DNA of 64,000 bases from Mangrovimicrobium sp033283325 (GTDB lineage: Bacteria; Pseudomonadota; Gammaproteobacteria; Pseudomonadales; Halieaceae). Every line of letters starts with the position of its first letter. The stretch's first letter is position 1. The stretch covers positions 248,001-312,000 of the forward strand of contig JAWMQO010000001.1 of assembly GCA_033283325.1 (NCBI GenBank), in the 5' to 3' direction. This document shows, in pieces, positions 33,762 to 41,826 of the stretch. Under the pieces are notes generated by a model. The model ran no database searches and was not told the origin of the DNA. It saw only the letters and a program-made list of their open reading frames with translations. Both the position numbers and the translations under genes were made by a program.

Positions 33762-34466
33762 ATGAGCCGACCACCCGAAGAGACAGATGCCGTCCTTCAC
33801 TGCAATGAGGCCACGCGGCGCCACGTCGACTGCGCCAACTGCGTGGTTCGGGACCGCATGCTGTTCGCCGGGATCGACCTGGAAGCGGCGGAGCCCCTGC
33901 TGCGCTCGGTGGTGCATTCCTGGTACCAGCCCGGGGATACGGTGTATAAACAGGGCGATCAACCACGCCAGGTATATTCTATCCGCCGTGGCGTGGTGAA
34001 ACTTTCGCTGCTGTCAGCGGACGGGGATATGCGCATCGTGAGGCTCGCCGGCCCGGGGGCTACGATCGGCCTGGAGGCCTTGACCGGTAGCCCCTACCAG
34101 CATCTGGCGGAGTCGCTCTCACCGGCGGATATATGCCAGATCCCGGTAAGCTCGGTCAGCCAACTCGCTCTCGAACAGCCCCCCCTTTGCAAGCGTTTGA
34201 TGAAGCAGTGGCAGGAACAATTGGCACAGGCTGACGCGCATCTGCTCGAATTTACTGCCGCTCATGTTGATGAGCGCGTCAGGAAACTGTTGCTTACGCT
34301 TGATGAACTCTATAAAAAAGGCGAGACAGCATTTGTGCTTCCGTCCAACCCCGATTGCGCCGCTCTGGTTGGTGCACGGGTGGAATCCGTGAGCCGGGTG
34401 ATGGCCGAACTCAAGCGCAAGGGGTTTCTGCGCAAGACTACAGCCGGCGACTGGACACTGGGTTGA
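33762..34466 (+). CDS. Crp/FNR-family transcription regulator, FNR/Anr-like
   Basis: A 234-residue regulator with a cyclic-nucleotide-binding-type beta-roll (about 55-135), dimerisation helix and a C-terminal HTH. The HTH contains Glu208, Ser211 and Arg212 (GARVESVSRVM) in the spacing that gives FNR its TTGAT specificity. Cysteines at 14, 24, 27 and 125 (HCNEA, VDCANC, DICQIP) could ligate a 4Fe-4S cluster; Cys24, Cys27 and Cys125 align with FNR, but FNR's third N-terminal Cys is missing and Cys14 lies upstream instead. It probably senses oxygen or redox state. Targets suggested by sequence are its own promoter and hsp20 at 60358. Confidence 0.88.
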   Translation: MSRPPEETDAVLHCNEATRRHVDCANCVVRDRMLFAGIDLEAAEPLLRSVVHSWYQPGDTVYKQGDQPRQVYSIRRGVVKLSLLSADGDMRIVRLAGPGATIGLEALTGSPYQHLAESLSPADICQIPVSSVSQLALEQPPLCKRLMKQWQEQLAQADAHLLEFTAAHVDERVRKLLLTLDELYKKGETAFVLPSNPDCAALVGARVESVSRVMAELKRKGFLRKTTAGDWTLG

Positions 34467-34471
34467 ACAGC

Positions 34472-35254
34472 GTGCGCAAGGCATTCCTCCTGGTCCTGTT
34501 CGTTGCGCTACCTGGCCTCAATGGATGCGCTCCTTTCCTGCCGATTCCAACGGGGATTCCGGAACCCTATAACGAAACCACGCTCGGGCGGCTGCAAGTG
34601 GGCAAAAGCTCCCGGGATGGGGTTGCATCCGTACTCGGTCATGCCGATGCGCAACTGGACGGCGGTCGTATCTGGATCTATGGCCAATCGCGGATGATCA
34701 CCGTGGACGGGATACAGCAGTACCAGTCCCTGCTGGTGATGTTTGAGGGCGAGACACTCGACTACTACGAAGCACTCGAGGCGCGTTACGGTTGCTGGGA
34801 CGCAGGTCTCTGCCTGGTGTCCGGTTGGGTGGGTGTCGCGGTCGGCAGGGAGCCCCTCAGGCTCGAGCGGGAAAAAATCGCAGTCGTGACCAAGCGGCAG
34901 GATGACAGTGAGGCCAGGCATTTCGAGCCCGGCGCAGGGCAGTGTGCAGTCTATGTGTACAAGAAAGCCAATCTCATTCTGGGCAGAGACTATCCGCCCG
35001 CAGTGACCCTCGGCTCCCTCCGGGATGAACCTTTGCATTACAAGGGCTATATTTTCCATGTGCTGCCTGCCGGTCCCCGGCGTTTGACCGTCGAGGGAGA
35101 AATTGCTGAATTCAATTGCCCGGGCGGCGCGCGGATGTATTTCGAGGTCGTGCAGGATGTTCACCTGTCGTCCTCGGAGTTGTTGATTCACAATGTGCCG
35201 CCCGGCAAGGGGGAAGAAGCGCTGGGCGACAGGAACCTGTTGATTACCTGGTGA
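34472..35254 (+). CDS. Outer-membrane lipoprotein with BamE/SmpA-like N-terminal domain
   Basis: A 260-residue lipoprotein from GTG 34472 with lipobox LNGC (Cys about 18). Residues 33-75 (TLGRLQVGKSSRDGVASVLG) resemble the SmpA/OmlA-BamE fold, in which a short helix pair precedes a variable strand. The C-terminal part (about 150-250) contains CAVYVYKKANLILGRDYPPA and NCPGGARMYFEVVQDVH, like DUF2846 lipoproteins. Function unknown; envelope assembly or stress is the family context. It follows the FNR-type gene by 5 bp and precedes another lipoprotein gene by 31 bp, suggesting one operon. Confidence 0.75.
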   Translation: MRKAFLLVLFVALPGLNGCAPFLPIPTGIPEPYNETTLGRLQVGKSSRDGVASVLGHADAQLDGGRIWIYGQSRMITVDGIQQYQSLLVMFEGETLDYYEALEARYGCWDAGLCLVSGWVGVAVGREPLRLEREKIAVVTKRQDDSEARHFEPGAGQCAVYVYKKANLILGRDYPPAVTLGSLRDEPLHYKGYIFHVLPAGPRRLTVEGEIAEFNCPGGARMYFEVVQDVHLSSSELLIHNVPPGKGEEALGDRNLLITW

Positions 35255-35285
35255 GGGATTTTCCCAACCAGGGCGGAGGAATGAA

Positions 35286-36284
35286 ATGGGGCCTCAAGCT
35301 GGTTTGCCGATCTTCACCAGGCCGCGTGCAAGGCTGAACAGGGCGCTGTGTACGGCTCTCTGCCTGAGTTTGCTCGCCTGCACGACCCAGGCGCCGAAGC
35401 AGGATACGCTGCCCGCACGTACTTTCGCGTCCATCGCCCTGGTGAGTCCGACCGATATCGTCAGGGTGGATGCGCCCGAAACGAAATCGGAGCGGGTGCT
35501 CAAGGGGGCGAGCGCTGGCGGTGCCGGTACTGGCCTGGCAGGCGTCCTGGTTGGCGCAGCCGCCTGTGGCCCCTACCTCTACGGGCTGTGTGTCATAGGC
35601 CTGGGCACCGCCGGGATGCTCGCGGGAGGCGTAGCGGGGGCGCTGTACGGCTTTACCGGTATCGGCGAGGACGAGGCGAACAAACTCGAGTCGCGCGTTA
35701 CCCGCATCAACGCGCGGGAAAACCTGCAGTCGCTGCTGGTCGGCGATATCACCTCGCGGGTGCCCGCAGCCATGCTCGCTTCGCCAGAAACAGCCGCAGT
35801 GCAGGCGGTGCTCACGCTGGAGAAAGTCGAATTCTCCGGCGATCACTCAGACGTGTATATCGAGACCCATGTGCGGCTGACCTTCGCGGCGACTGATTCC
35901 CAGAGAAAACCGGAATACGGTTCCCGGCTGTATTACAGCCAGAAACACAAGGGCAGGCTCAAGGCCTGGCTCGACGCGGACTCTCCAGCGCTGCAGGAGG
36001 CAATCCGTGCCTGCATGGAGGATATTGCTGTAGAGATAGAAACCGTGCTGCGCGAGCACTGGGATTCCCGGGGTGCCGGGGAGAGTCCGGGCGAGACCGC
36101 TTTTCGCTTACCTGACGTAGCCGCTGACCGCGACGAAATGGCAGATGGAACCCACCAGCACGAAAAAATGCCAGATACCGTGGGCGTGATCCAGCTTGCT
36201 GGCCTTGTCCAGCACGTAGAACACGACGCCGGTGGTATAGGCAAGCCCGCCGGCCACGAGCCAGTAGAATCCGGCTTCCGGTAA
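35286..36284 (+). CDS. Lipoprotein with glycine-zipper-like segment; 3' end antisense to the hemolysin III gene
   Basis: A 332-codon ORF from ATG 35286 (GGAGGA five bases upstream). Lipobox LLAC ends the signal peptide near residue 32. A Gly/Ala-rich hydrophobic stretch (residues about 73-125, for example AGGAGTGLAGVLVGAAACG) may insert in or span the outer membrane, followed by an alpha-beta region to about residue 270. The last 59 codons lie antisense inside the hemolysin III gene and read like low-complexity shadow sequence (MADGTHQHEKMPDTVG). The natural end may have been nearer 36110, with the original stop lost. No family recognised. Confidence 0.65.
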   Translation: MGPQAGLPIFTRPRARLNRALCTALCLSLLACTTQAPKQDTLPARTFASIALVSPTDIVRVDAPETKSERVLKGASAGGAGTGLAGVLVGAAACGPYLYGLCVIGLGTAGMLAGGVAGALYGFTGIGEDEANKLESRVTRINARENLQSLLVGDITSRVPAAMLASPETAAVQAVLTLEKVEFSGDHSDVYIETHVRLTFAATDSQRKPEYGSRLYYSQKHKGRLKAWLDADSPALQEAIRACMEDIAVEIETVLREHWDSRGAGESPGETAFRLPDVAADRDEMADGTHQHEKMPDTVGVIQLAGLVQHVEHDAGGIGKPAGHEPVESGFR

Positions 36285-36737
36285 GGCGGCTTTCAGGCTG
36301 CTGAAGTCCAGCGAGCAGGCCCAGCCCATGCCGAGGTAGATGGCCAGTTGCATGACCTTCACCAGGCGCCCGCGAAACAGCATCTCCGAGCTGATACCGA
36401 TCAGCGCCAGGGTCCACACCAGCGCGAGGATCATCGGCCCGTTGCTCTCGCGCATGCTGACCAGCATGAAGGGCGTGTAGGTCCCGGCGATCAGCAGGTA
36501 GATCGAGACGTGATCCAGCACCTTGAATATTCGCTTCAGCCGCGGCCCGCGGAAGCTGTGGTAGAGCGTCGACATGGTGTAGAGCAGGACCATGGTCAGG
36601 CCGAAGGTACTGAAGCCGACGATGAGGGCGGGGTCCCGGCTGGGAATACTCTGGGCGAGCAGGGCGCCGAGGCCAACCAGGGCGGCGATCGCGCCTACCA
36701 GGTGGCTGATGCTGTTTAAGCGCTCTCCGTAGTACAT
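36108..36737 (-). CDS. Hemolysin III / PAQR family membrane protein
   Basis: A 209-residue integral membrane protein with seven predicted helices. Family motifs are NSISHLVGAIAALVG, TMSTLYHSF, DHVSIYLLIAGTYTPF and HAHGIWHFFVLVGSICHF. The conserved Ser/His/Asp residues (SxxxH in helix 2, D in DHVSIY, HxxxH in helix 7) would form the zinc site proposed for PAQR hydrolases. E. coli TrhA (YqfA) is a homologue linked to membrane energetics. Standalone gene; its 3' 177 bp overlap the convergent lipoprotein ORF. Confidence 0.93.
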   Translation of the reverse strand: MYYGERLNSISHLVGAIAALVGLGALLAQSIPSRDPALIVGFSTFGLTMVLLYTMSTLYHSFRGPRLKRIFKVLDHVSIYLLIAGTYTPFMLVSMRESNGPMILALVWTLALIGISSEMLFRGRLVKVMQLAIYLGMGWACSLDFSSLKAALPEAGFYWLVAGGLAYTTGVVFYVLDKASKLDHAHGIWHFFVLVGSICHFVAVSGYVR

Positions 36738-36848
36738 GAACTGCCCTGGGCTGGGTGTTTACCTTGGGCGTCGATTGTAAGCCCTGGCCGGGAATGCGGG
36801 AACCGGCCTGGAGCCGCTCCCCGTGGTGTGCCGGCTGTTGCGCGTTTG

Positions 36849-37550
36849 TCAGCCAGCGACCTGGCCTGACAGGACGCTGTCAAAAGCAGCGTAACATTTC
36901 TTCAGCCAGACCTTGGTCCGCTGCCGCTCCATCATGCTGAGGTGGGCCCCTTCGGCATCCTTGAGGTTGGCGGCGGCCCAGAAACTGAAGTTCTGCCGGT
37001 CCACCTTGCGAATGGTCGCTTCGTGCAATTCGGGAATGAAGATTTGCTGGACGCTGGCGTCAGAGGCGAGCAGGGGAATGGCTTCCACCTCGCTGAAATC
37101 CTTGCCGCAACCGCCGTTCTTGACCACAACGCAGTTGAGGTGACTGTGGTAGGCGTCGAGGAATTTCGCCAACAGCGTCGCGCAATCGCGCCCGTCGTCC
37201 ACCAGGTGCCAGAAGTACACGGGTATCTCCAGTTCCTCGCACAGCTCCAGCACCCCGTTGTCCTCGATCCAGCGATCGAGGAAGCGCTGGCTCTGGGCCG
37301 GCAGGTCGATCAGTACATTGCAGTCCTCTTCCGCGGCCAGTTCCATCACCTGGTCGATACTCTCGAAGTGATCGAGGTCGATGGGGGCAGTGAACTCGCC
37401 GTAGTAGCGACTGAGCGTGGGGTGGGAGCGGTCTGCATCGAGGGCGCGCCAGGGGCGGGCATTGTCGATGAAGTACTGGGAGAGCAGGCGGGCGACAACG
37501 GATTTGCCGACGCCGCCTTTTTCGCCACCGACGAAGTGAATCATGCTCAT
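36849..37550 (-). CDS. ParA/MinD-like P-loop ATPase (orphan)
   Basis: A 233-residue cytosolic protein. A deviant Walker A motif GGEKGGVGKS (Lys11 and Lys16) is followed by LDADRSHPTLSRYY and CNVLIDLPAQS (Walker B-like). It resembles plasmid-type mobilisation or conjugation-linked ParA proteins more than chromosomal ParA. No ParB or parS-like partner is next to it, and no conjugation genes are present. The target is unknown. ATG 37550, with a second at 37544. Flanked by hemolysin III and an HTH-TPR gene, each with its own promoter. Confidence 0.82.
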   Translation of the reverse strand: MSMIHFVGGEKGGVGKSVVARLLSQYFIDNARPWRALDADRSHPTLSRYYGEFTAPIDLDHFESIDQVMELAAEEDCNVLIDLPAQSQRFLDRWIEDNGVLELCEELEIPVYFWHLVDDGRDCATLLAKFLDAYHSHLNCVVVKNGGCGKDFSEVEAIPLLASDASVQQIFIPELHEATIRKVDRQNFSFWAAANLKDAEGAHLSMMERQRTKVWLKKCYAAFDSVLSGQVAG

Positions 37551-37685
37551 AGAAACTGGTTCCTGTTGGATATGCGGGTGTGATCTTTGCTGATTTAGGG
37601 GTCAGGGACCCGGGGTCGCCGCGCGGCCCTGCGGCGGAGGATTACTGTAGCCCCCGGAATATGACAATGCAATCGAGGGGGCCTG

Positions 37686-39488
37686 TTAAAGGCGCTCGCC
37701 ACCCTCCCCGGAGCCGCCTTCCGGGCTTTCGGGAGCGGGGCTTAACTGCGTGAAATCGAATCGCCCGGACAGCCCCATTTGTTCAGCGATGGCCCGGAAT
37801 CGCGGGTCGTTGTAGAGGGGTGACAGCGGGTAGACCGGCAGGAAGACCATGGCGGCATCGCGCTGGTGGAAGCCGCGAGACAGCATTGCCATCGCGGCAT
37901 CCGTGTCGCCGGCACCGGCCTTGGCGATGGCGTAGTGCCAGTTGAACTGGTTGGGGTAGGCCGCCAGGTCTGACTCGTAGACGCTCGCGATTACCCGCCA
38001 GTAGCCGGCAGCACCGTCAGAGAGATAGGCGTCCCCCAGCGCGGTGGCCAACTCAGGCTGGATATGCGACCAGCTATCGATGGCAGACTGGAAATCACCC
38101 GCCTGTTCATAGGCGAAGCGGGTGAAGAATCCGACCTCGGGCAAGTCCAGGCGCTCCGCTGTTTTATGCCACTGCTCGATGGCCGCGCTCGAGTGGCCTG
38201 CGTAGGCGAGAATGTCACCCAGGCCAATCAGGATGAAGGGTGAGACAGGATCGATATGTGCCGCCTGCTGTATGTGGGTGACGGATTCCTCTCCCTCGCC
38301 CATGGCGCACAGGTAGTAAGCCAACAGGTAGTGGGCCTGGGCCGAATCGGGGGCCCTGGCGAGGCCGGAGCGCAACAACCGTTCCGCATCCTCCCAGTTC
38401 CAGTAGTAGACAAACTGCACCCAGCCCAGCAGGGAGTCTGCTATCCCATTGTCCGGATCCAGTCGCGCAATATGTTCGGCGGCGTCCTTCAACTCGCGGT
38501 AGGCGATATCCGAGGGCATGGCGCCCCAGAACGCCGCGCTGCCGTACGCATAGGCCATTCCCACGTAAGCGTCTGTCGACGCGGGATCGTATTCGAGGGC
38601 CTTCCGGAAGTGAAACAGGGCCCTGTCAAAATTTGCCGCAGAGAAGGCGTCGAGATAGTAGTTGCCGAGAACGACATGTTCTTCGGCGTTCGGTGTCGAT
38701 TTGCGCTGGCCGGCCCGTCTTTCCCTGGGGATGTCGAGCCTGGAGGCCAGCCCGTCAAGTATGTCGCCGGCGGCGGCGTCCTGGATACTGGACCAGGACT
38801 CCCTGGGGTAGGCGAACTCGCCAGACCACAGGGTGTTCCCCCCTTCGGTATCGCGCAGCTCGGCACTTACACGTGTCGCGTCCGGTGTCTGGGTAATTTC
38901 ACCGCTGAGAACCAGGTTGATGCCAAAGTCGTCTCGCAGCGTTGCCAGGGGTGTCCCGGCGTCGCTCAGGGTGCGAGCGGAGGCGCGGCCGAGGATCATT
39001 ATCTGTTCAGCGGCGGCGAGGTGTTCAGACAGAATCGCGGCGAGCCCGTCCGCGGGCCTTTCGCTACCGAGGTCTCCCTCTACAAGGAAGGGGCTGACCA
39101 TGGTCAGCCTGGCTTTGGCGGCGGGTGACGGGGTGACTGGCTCTCGTGTAGTCCAGAAGAACACCAGGAGCAGGGTGGCCAGGATACCCACCCCGGCGAT
39201 CAGCCAGGAGGGCTGCGACAGCGGTCCACCTTTGGATTTAGGCTCCTGGTTGGCCGCCTGCTGGCGATCTGCCAGCCAGGCATCGATCTCCCCGGGGTAG
39301 GCGAAAACTGTTGCGCGCTTGAGGTGTTCGTGCCGGTGGACGGGCAAGCCTTCGTCCCGCTCCCAGCGCTGCGCCGTCCTGACGTCGCGGTGGAGGTAAT
39401 TGGCTATGGCTTTCCAGGACTTCAGGCTGCCGGCCTGGGCGTCCGATTCTCCTTGCACCTGCGGCCCCGCTCCCTGCTTCAAAGGCAT
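37686..39488 (-). CDS. Helix-turn-helix, single-pass membrane protein with TPR periplasmic domain
   Basis: A 600-residue protein from ATG 39488; a longer frame to 39614 has no support. The N-terminus contains an HTH (residues about 22-70: SLKSWKAIANYLHRDVRTAQ, RWERDEGLPVHRHEHLKRAT), like a MerR/excisionase-type winged helix. A membrane helix follows at about 92-112, then a FlgO/TolB-N-like domain (VEGDLGSERPADGLAAILSE to about 245) and a TPR array (about 260-560). Architecturally it is a membrane-bound one-component regulator of the CadC type. Its C-terminal half is related to the TPR proteins at 41815 and 56108. The signal is unknown. Confidence 0.8.
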   Translation of the reverse strand: MPLKQGAGPQVQGESDAQAGSLKSWKAIANYLHRDVRTAQRWERDEGLPVHRHEHLKRATVFAYPGEIDAWLADRQQAANQEPKSKGGPLSQPSWLIAGVGILATLLLVFFWTTREPVTPSPAAKARLTMVSPFLVEGDLGSERPADGLAAILSEHLAAAEQIMILGRASARTLSDAGTPLATLRDDFGINLVLSGEITQTPDATRVSAELRDTEGGNTLWSGEFAYPRESWSSIQDAAAGDILDGLASRLDIPRERRAGQRKSTPNAEEHVVLGNYYLDAFSAANFDRALFHFRKALEYDPASTDAYVGMAYAYGSAAFWGAMPSDIAYRELKDAAEHIARLDPDNGIADSLLGWVQFVYYWNWEDAERLLRSGLARAPDSAQAHYLLAYYLCAMGEGEESVTHIQQAAHIDPVSPFILIGLGDILAYAGHSSAAIEQWHKTAERLDLPEVGFFTRFAYEQAGDFQSAIDSWSHIQPELATALGDAYLSDGAAGYWRVIASVYESDLAAYPNQFNWHYAIAKAGAGDTDAAMAMLSRGFHQRDAAMVFLPVYPLSPLYNDPRFRAIAEQMGLSGRFDFTQLSPAPESPEGGSGEGGERL

Positions 39489-39625
39489 CCACGCCGAGTA
39501 TAGAGAGGCGTTTTCGGTGCGACAAGACACGACATTGGCGCCAAGTCGTGTGCTGTCGCTTGCTGGAACGGGGCCGCTGGACCAGTCTGGTTTCCTGGGC
39601 AGAAACTTCATCAAGGAGGAACACC

Positions 39626-40441
39626 ATGTTGAAACCCACTGTAAAAACTTCGCTTACGGGCCTGCTTTGCGGCCTGCTCATGGCCCAGGGGGCCAACGCC
39701 GTGTACAACGGGCACCCGGATAGCAGCCAGCACGCCGTTGGCGGCGTGGGCGTCGATGTCGACGGTGCTGGCCCCATCCCGCCCTTCGGGATTTGCTCGG
39801 GCTTCGTGATCAGCGATTACGCTTTTGTAACGGCTGCCCACTGCATCGGTTTTGGCGCCGCATTCGCCGCTTCCTGGGTGGTTACGCTGGAAGCCGGCAA
39901 TCCCGCGCAACCCGTGGTGAAACCGGGGGTATTCGATGGAATCCATCCGAATCCCATGGACTTCCCCTTCCTGGTGCCTACTTATTACACCGCCAGGAGT
40001 GTTTGGGTCCATCCGGGTTTCTACGTGGGGGAGGGTTACCTGCTCAACGACTTCGCCGTCCTCGAGTTCGACAGGGGCACCTTCGACGTGCCGCCGGTAC
40101 AGATTCCTGAGGCCGGGTACATGGACGGGCAATCCTCGGCCCCACAGTTCCCCCTGATGCCGGTTACCCTGTGTGGCTACGGCGCGGAGGAAGAACTCGG
40201 TAATTCGCTGTTCAGGATGCCGGGTTACCGGAAGTGCGGAAAGACTACGGTGAATGAACTATCGGAGACAGAAATCAGCTTTGGTTCCGGGAAGGCAGAG
40301 CAGGCCTCGACCCTGGCGGGTGATTCAGGCTCGCCACAATTTTTCAAGGGCTGGGCTGTCTCGATCACGTCCAGCGGGGCGTTTCATCGGTTGGATACCG
40401 AAGCAGTGCTGGAGTTCCTGGGCGAGTTTATCGGCGATTAG
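39626..40441 (+). CDS. Secreted trypsin-like serine protease
   Basis: A 271-residue S1-type protein with signal peptide MLKPTVKTSLTGLLCGLLMA and onward to GANA. The catalytic triad is His72 (TAAHC), Asp142 (LNDFAVLEF) and Ser234 (LAGDSGSP). The substrate pocket cannot be judged with confidence. ATG 39626 has AAGGAGGA upstream. It is transcribed divergently from the HTH-TPR gene across 137 bp, so it may be controlled by that regulator (inference). Confidence 0.88.
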   Translation: MLKPTVKTSLTGLLCGLLMAQGANAVYNGHPDSSQHAVGGVGVDVDGAGPIPPFGICSGFVISDYAFVTAAHCIGFGAAFAASWVVTLEAGNPAQPVVKPGVFDGIHPNPMDFPFLVPTYYTARSVWVHPGFYVGEGYLLNDFAVLEFDRGTFDVPPVQIPEAGYMDGQSSAPQFPLMPVTLCGYGAEEELGNSLFRMPGYRKCGKTTVNELSETEISFGSGKAEQASTLAGDSGSPQFFKGWAVSITSSGAFHRLDTEAVLEFLGEFIGD

Positions 40442-40483
40442 CGAGATAGTGCCCCACGGCTGTCGCAGGGAATACTATCAAGA

Positions 40484-41314
40484 CTATTGCAACAGCCGCA
40501 CCTCCCGCTGCGGGAAGGGAATCGTGACATTCATCGAGCGCAAGGTCTGGTAGATCGCGGCGTTGGCGGCGTACTTGTGCTCGAAATAGTTCTTCGAGGG
40601 TACCCAGTAGCGCAGCCCGATGATGATGGCGTGATCACCGAATTCCTCGATGCCGATCTTCTTTTCCGGCGAACTGGCGACACAGTCCAGTTCGCTCAGG
40701 CTCTTGTTCAGCGCCTCGATCACGGCATCCGTGTCACTGCCGTAGGCGATGCCCACGGTCCCCTCGACAATCTTGTTTTCAAACGAGTTGTAGAGCACTT
40801 CGCCGATCAGGTGGCGGTTAGGTACCACAATCAGTTCATCGTCCTCCGTACGCATCAGGGTCATCCCAAGCTTCACTTCCTCCACCACGCCGGATATGCC
40901 GGCGACGGATATCGTATTGCCGACCACGAAGGGGCGGGTGAGGATGATGATGAAGCCGGCGCCGTAGTTGGAGACCGGCCCCTGCAGGGCGAGGCCGGCA
41001 CCGAGGGTCAGGGCGCCCACCGCGGCGACGAAGGGCGCGACCGAGATGCCGAATTTGCCCAGTGCGACGATGATGAAACAGGCCAGGATCAGCAGGTAGA
41101 CGCATGAGCCGATGAATTTCGCCAGGGTGACATCAACACTGCGCTTGTCACAAAAACGTACGATGACCCGGCTCAGCCAGCCAGCCAGAATCCAGCCGAG
41201 GATCAGGATAATGATCGCACCGAGTACCTGGAAACTGTAATTGACGAGAAATTCGGCAACGGTGTTGTAGATGCTTTCGATGGTGTCGATATCCAGGCCC
41301 AGTGCCTCTTCCAT
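40484..41314 (-). CDS. mscS: Small-conductance mechanosensitive channel, MscS family
   Basis: A 276-residue channel, near the size of E. coli MscS (286). Three N-terminal membrane helices end in the pore-lining TM3 (VAAVGALTLGAGLALQGPVS), followed by the beta domain (RPFVVGNTISVAGISGVVEE, then MRTEDDELIVVPNRHLIGEV) and the alpha-beta domain ending FPQREVRLL. The channel opens under hypo-osmotic membrane tension. ATG 41314 preferred over 41368 because GAGGT lies five bases upstream and the N-terminus MEEALGLDIDTIES fits the family. Confidence 0.93.
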   Translation of the reverse strand: MEEALGLDIDTIESIYNTVAEFLVNYSFQVLGAIIILILGWILAGWLSRVIVRFCDKRSVDVTLAKFIGSCVYLLILACFIIVALGKFGISVAPFVAAVGALTLGAGLALQGPVSNYGAGFIIILTRPFVVGNTISVAGISGVVEEVKLGMTLMRTEDDELIVVPNRHLIGEVLYNSFENKIVEGTVGIAYGSDTDAVIEALNKSLSELDCVASSPEKKIGIEEFGDHAIIIGLRYWVPSKNYFEHKYAANAAIYQTLRSMNVTIPFPQREVRLLQ

Positions 41315-41489
41315 AACTACCTCGGGTGCTGTTTCAGGTTGGGACCCCGCATCGGCCCGCAGCGGCATGCGGCAATTCGGGTATGAGCATGAGGGTAGTG
41401 CCAGGCGAGGCCCAGCTCAAGTGCAGGGCAAATTGTCCCGGCGCATGAAAGTGTACTAAGCTCCGTTTGGGATACTTGGTTGAAGTGGC

Positions 41490-41514
41490 TTATCGCTCAC
41501 GGAGTGAGCGATAA
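41490..41514. repeat. REP-like palindrome
   Basis: TTATCGCTCA (41490-41499) pairs perfectly with TGAGCGATAA (41505-41514) around CGGAG. The CGCTC/GAGCG core and GGAG loop match the elements at 2359 and 6605. Lies between the divergent mscS and TIGR02647 genes. Confidence 0.75.
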
Positions 41515-41568
41515 ACTCCCGCCCCGGTACGCCCTAACAACCCCGGATAAAAATAACGAGGGTCGAAG

Positions 41569-41826
41569 ATGTCGTTCAACACCGAATCCATGGAAGAACT
41601 CAACCTGCTGTTGCAGTTCGACAGCTCAAGCCTGCGAAGTGGCCTGAAGGTGCATTCAAGCGCGCGCCCGGAAGTCATCGCGGCCTGCCGTAATCTGTTC
41701 GCCAAAGGCCTCGTAACCCAGCCGGATGGCGGTTACCTGACCGATGAGGGCGTCCAGGCACTGGGCCACGTCCAGGTGCTGGCGGGCTTGATGCAGCCGG
41801 TCGAGGGCGAGGTATCAGCTACCTGA
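41569..41826 (+). CDS. TIGR02647 family small protein
   Basis: An 85-residue protein matching TIGR02647, a gammaproteobacterial family of about 80 residues with no known function: MEELNLLLQFDSSSLRSGLK, then VHSSARPEVIAACRNLFAKG and LVTQPDGGYLTDEGVQALGH. Mostly helical, no membrane segment or signal peptide. A GAGGG RBS precedes ATG 41569. Its last 12 bp overlap the convergent TPR gene. Confidence 0.85.
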   Translation: MSFNTESMEELNLLLQFDSSSLRSGLKVHSSARPEVIAACRNLFAKGLVTQPDGGYLTDEGVQALGHVQVLAGLMQPVEGEVSAT

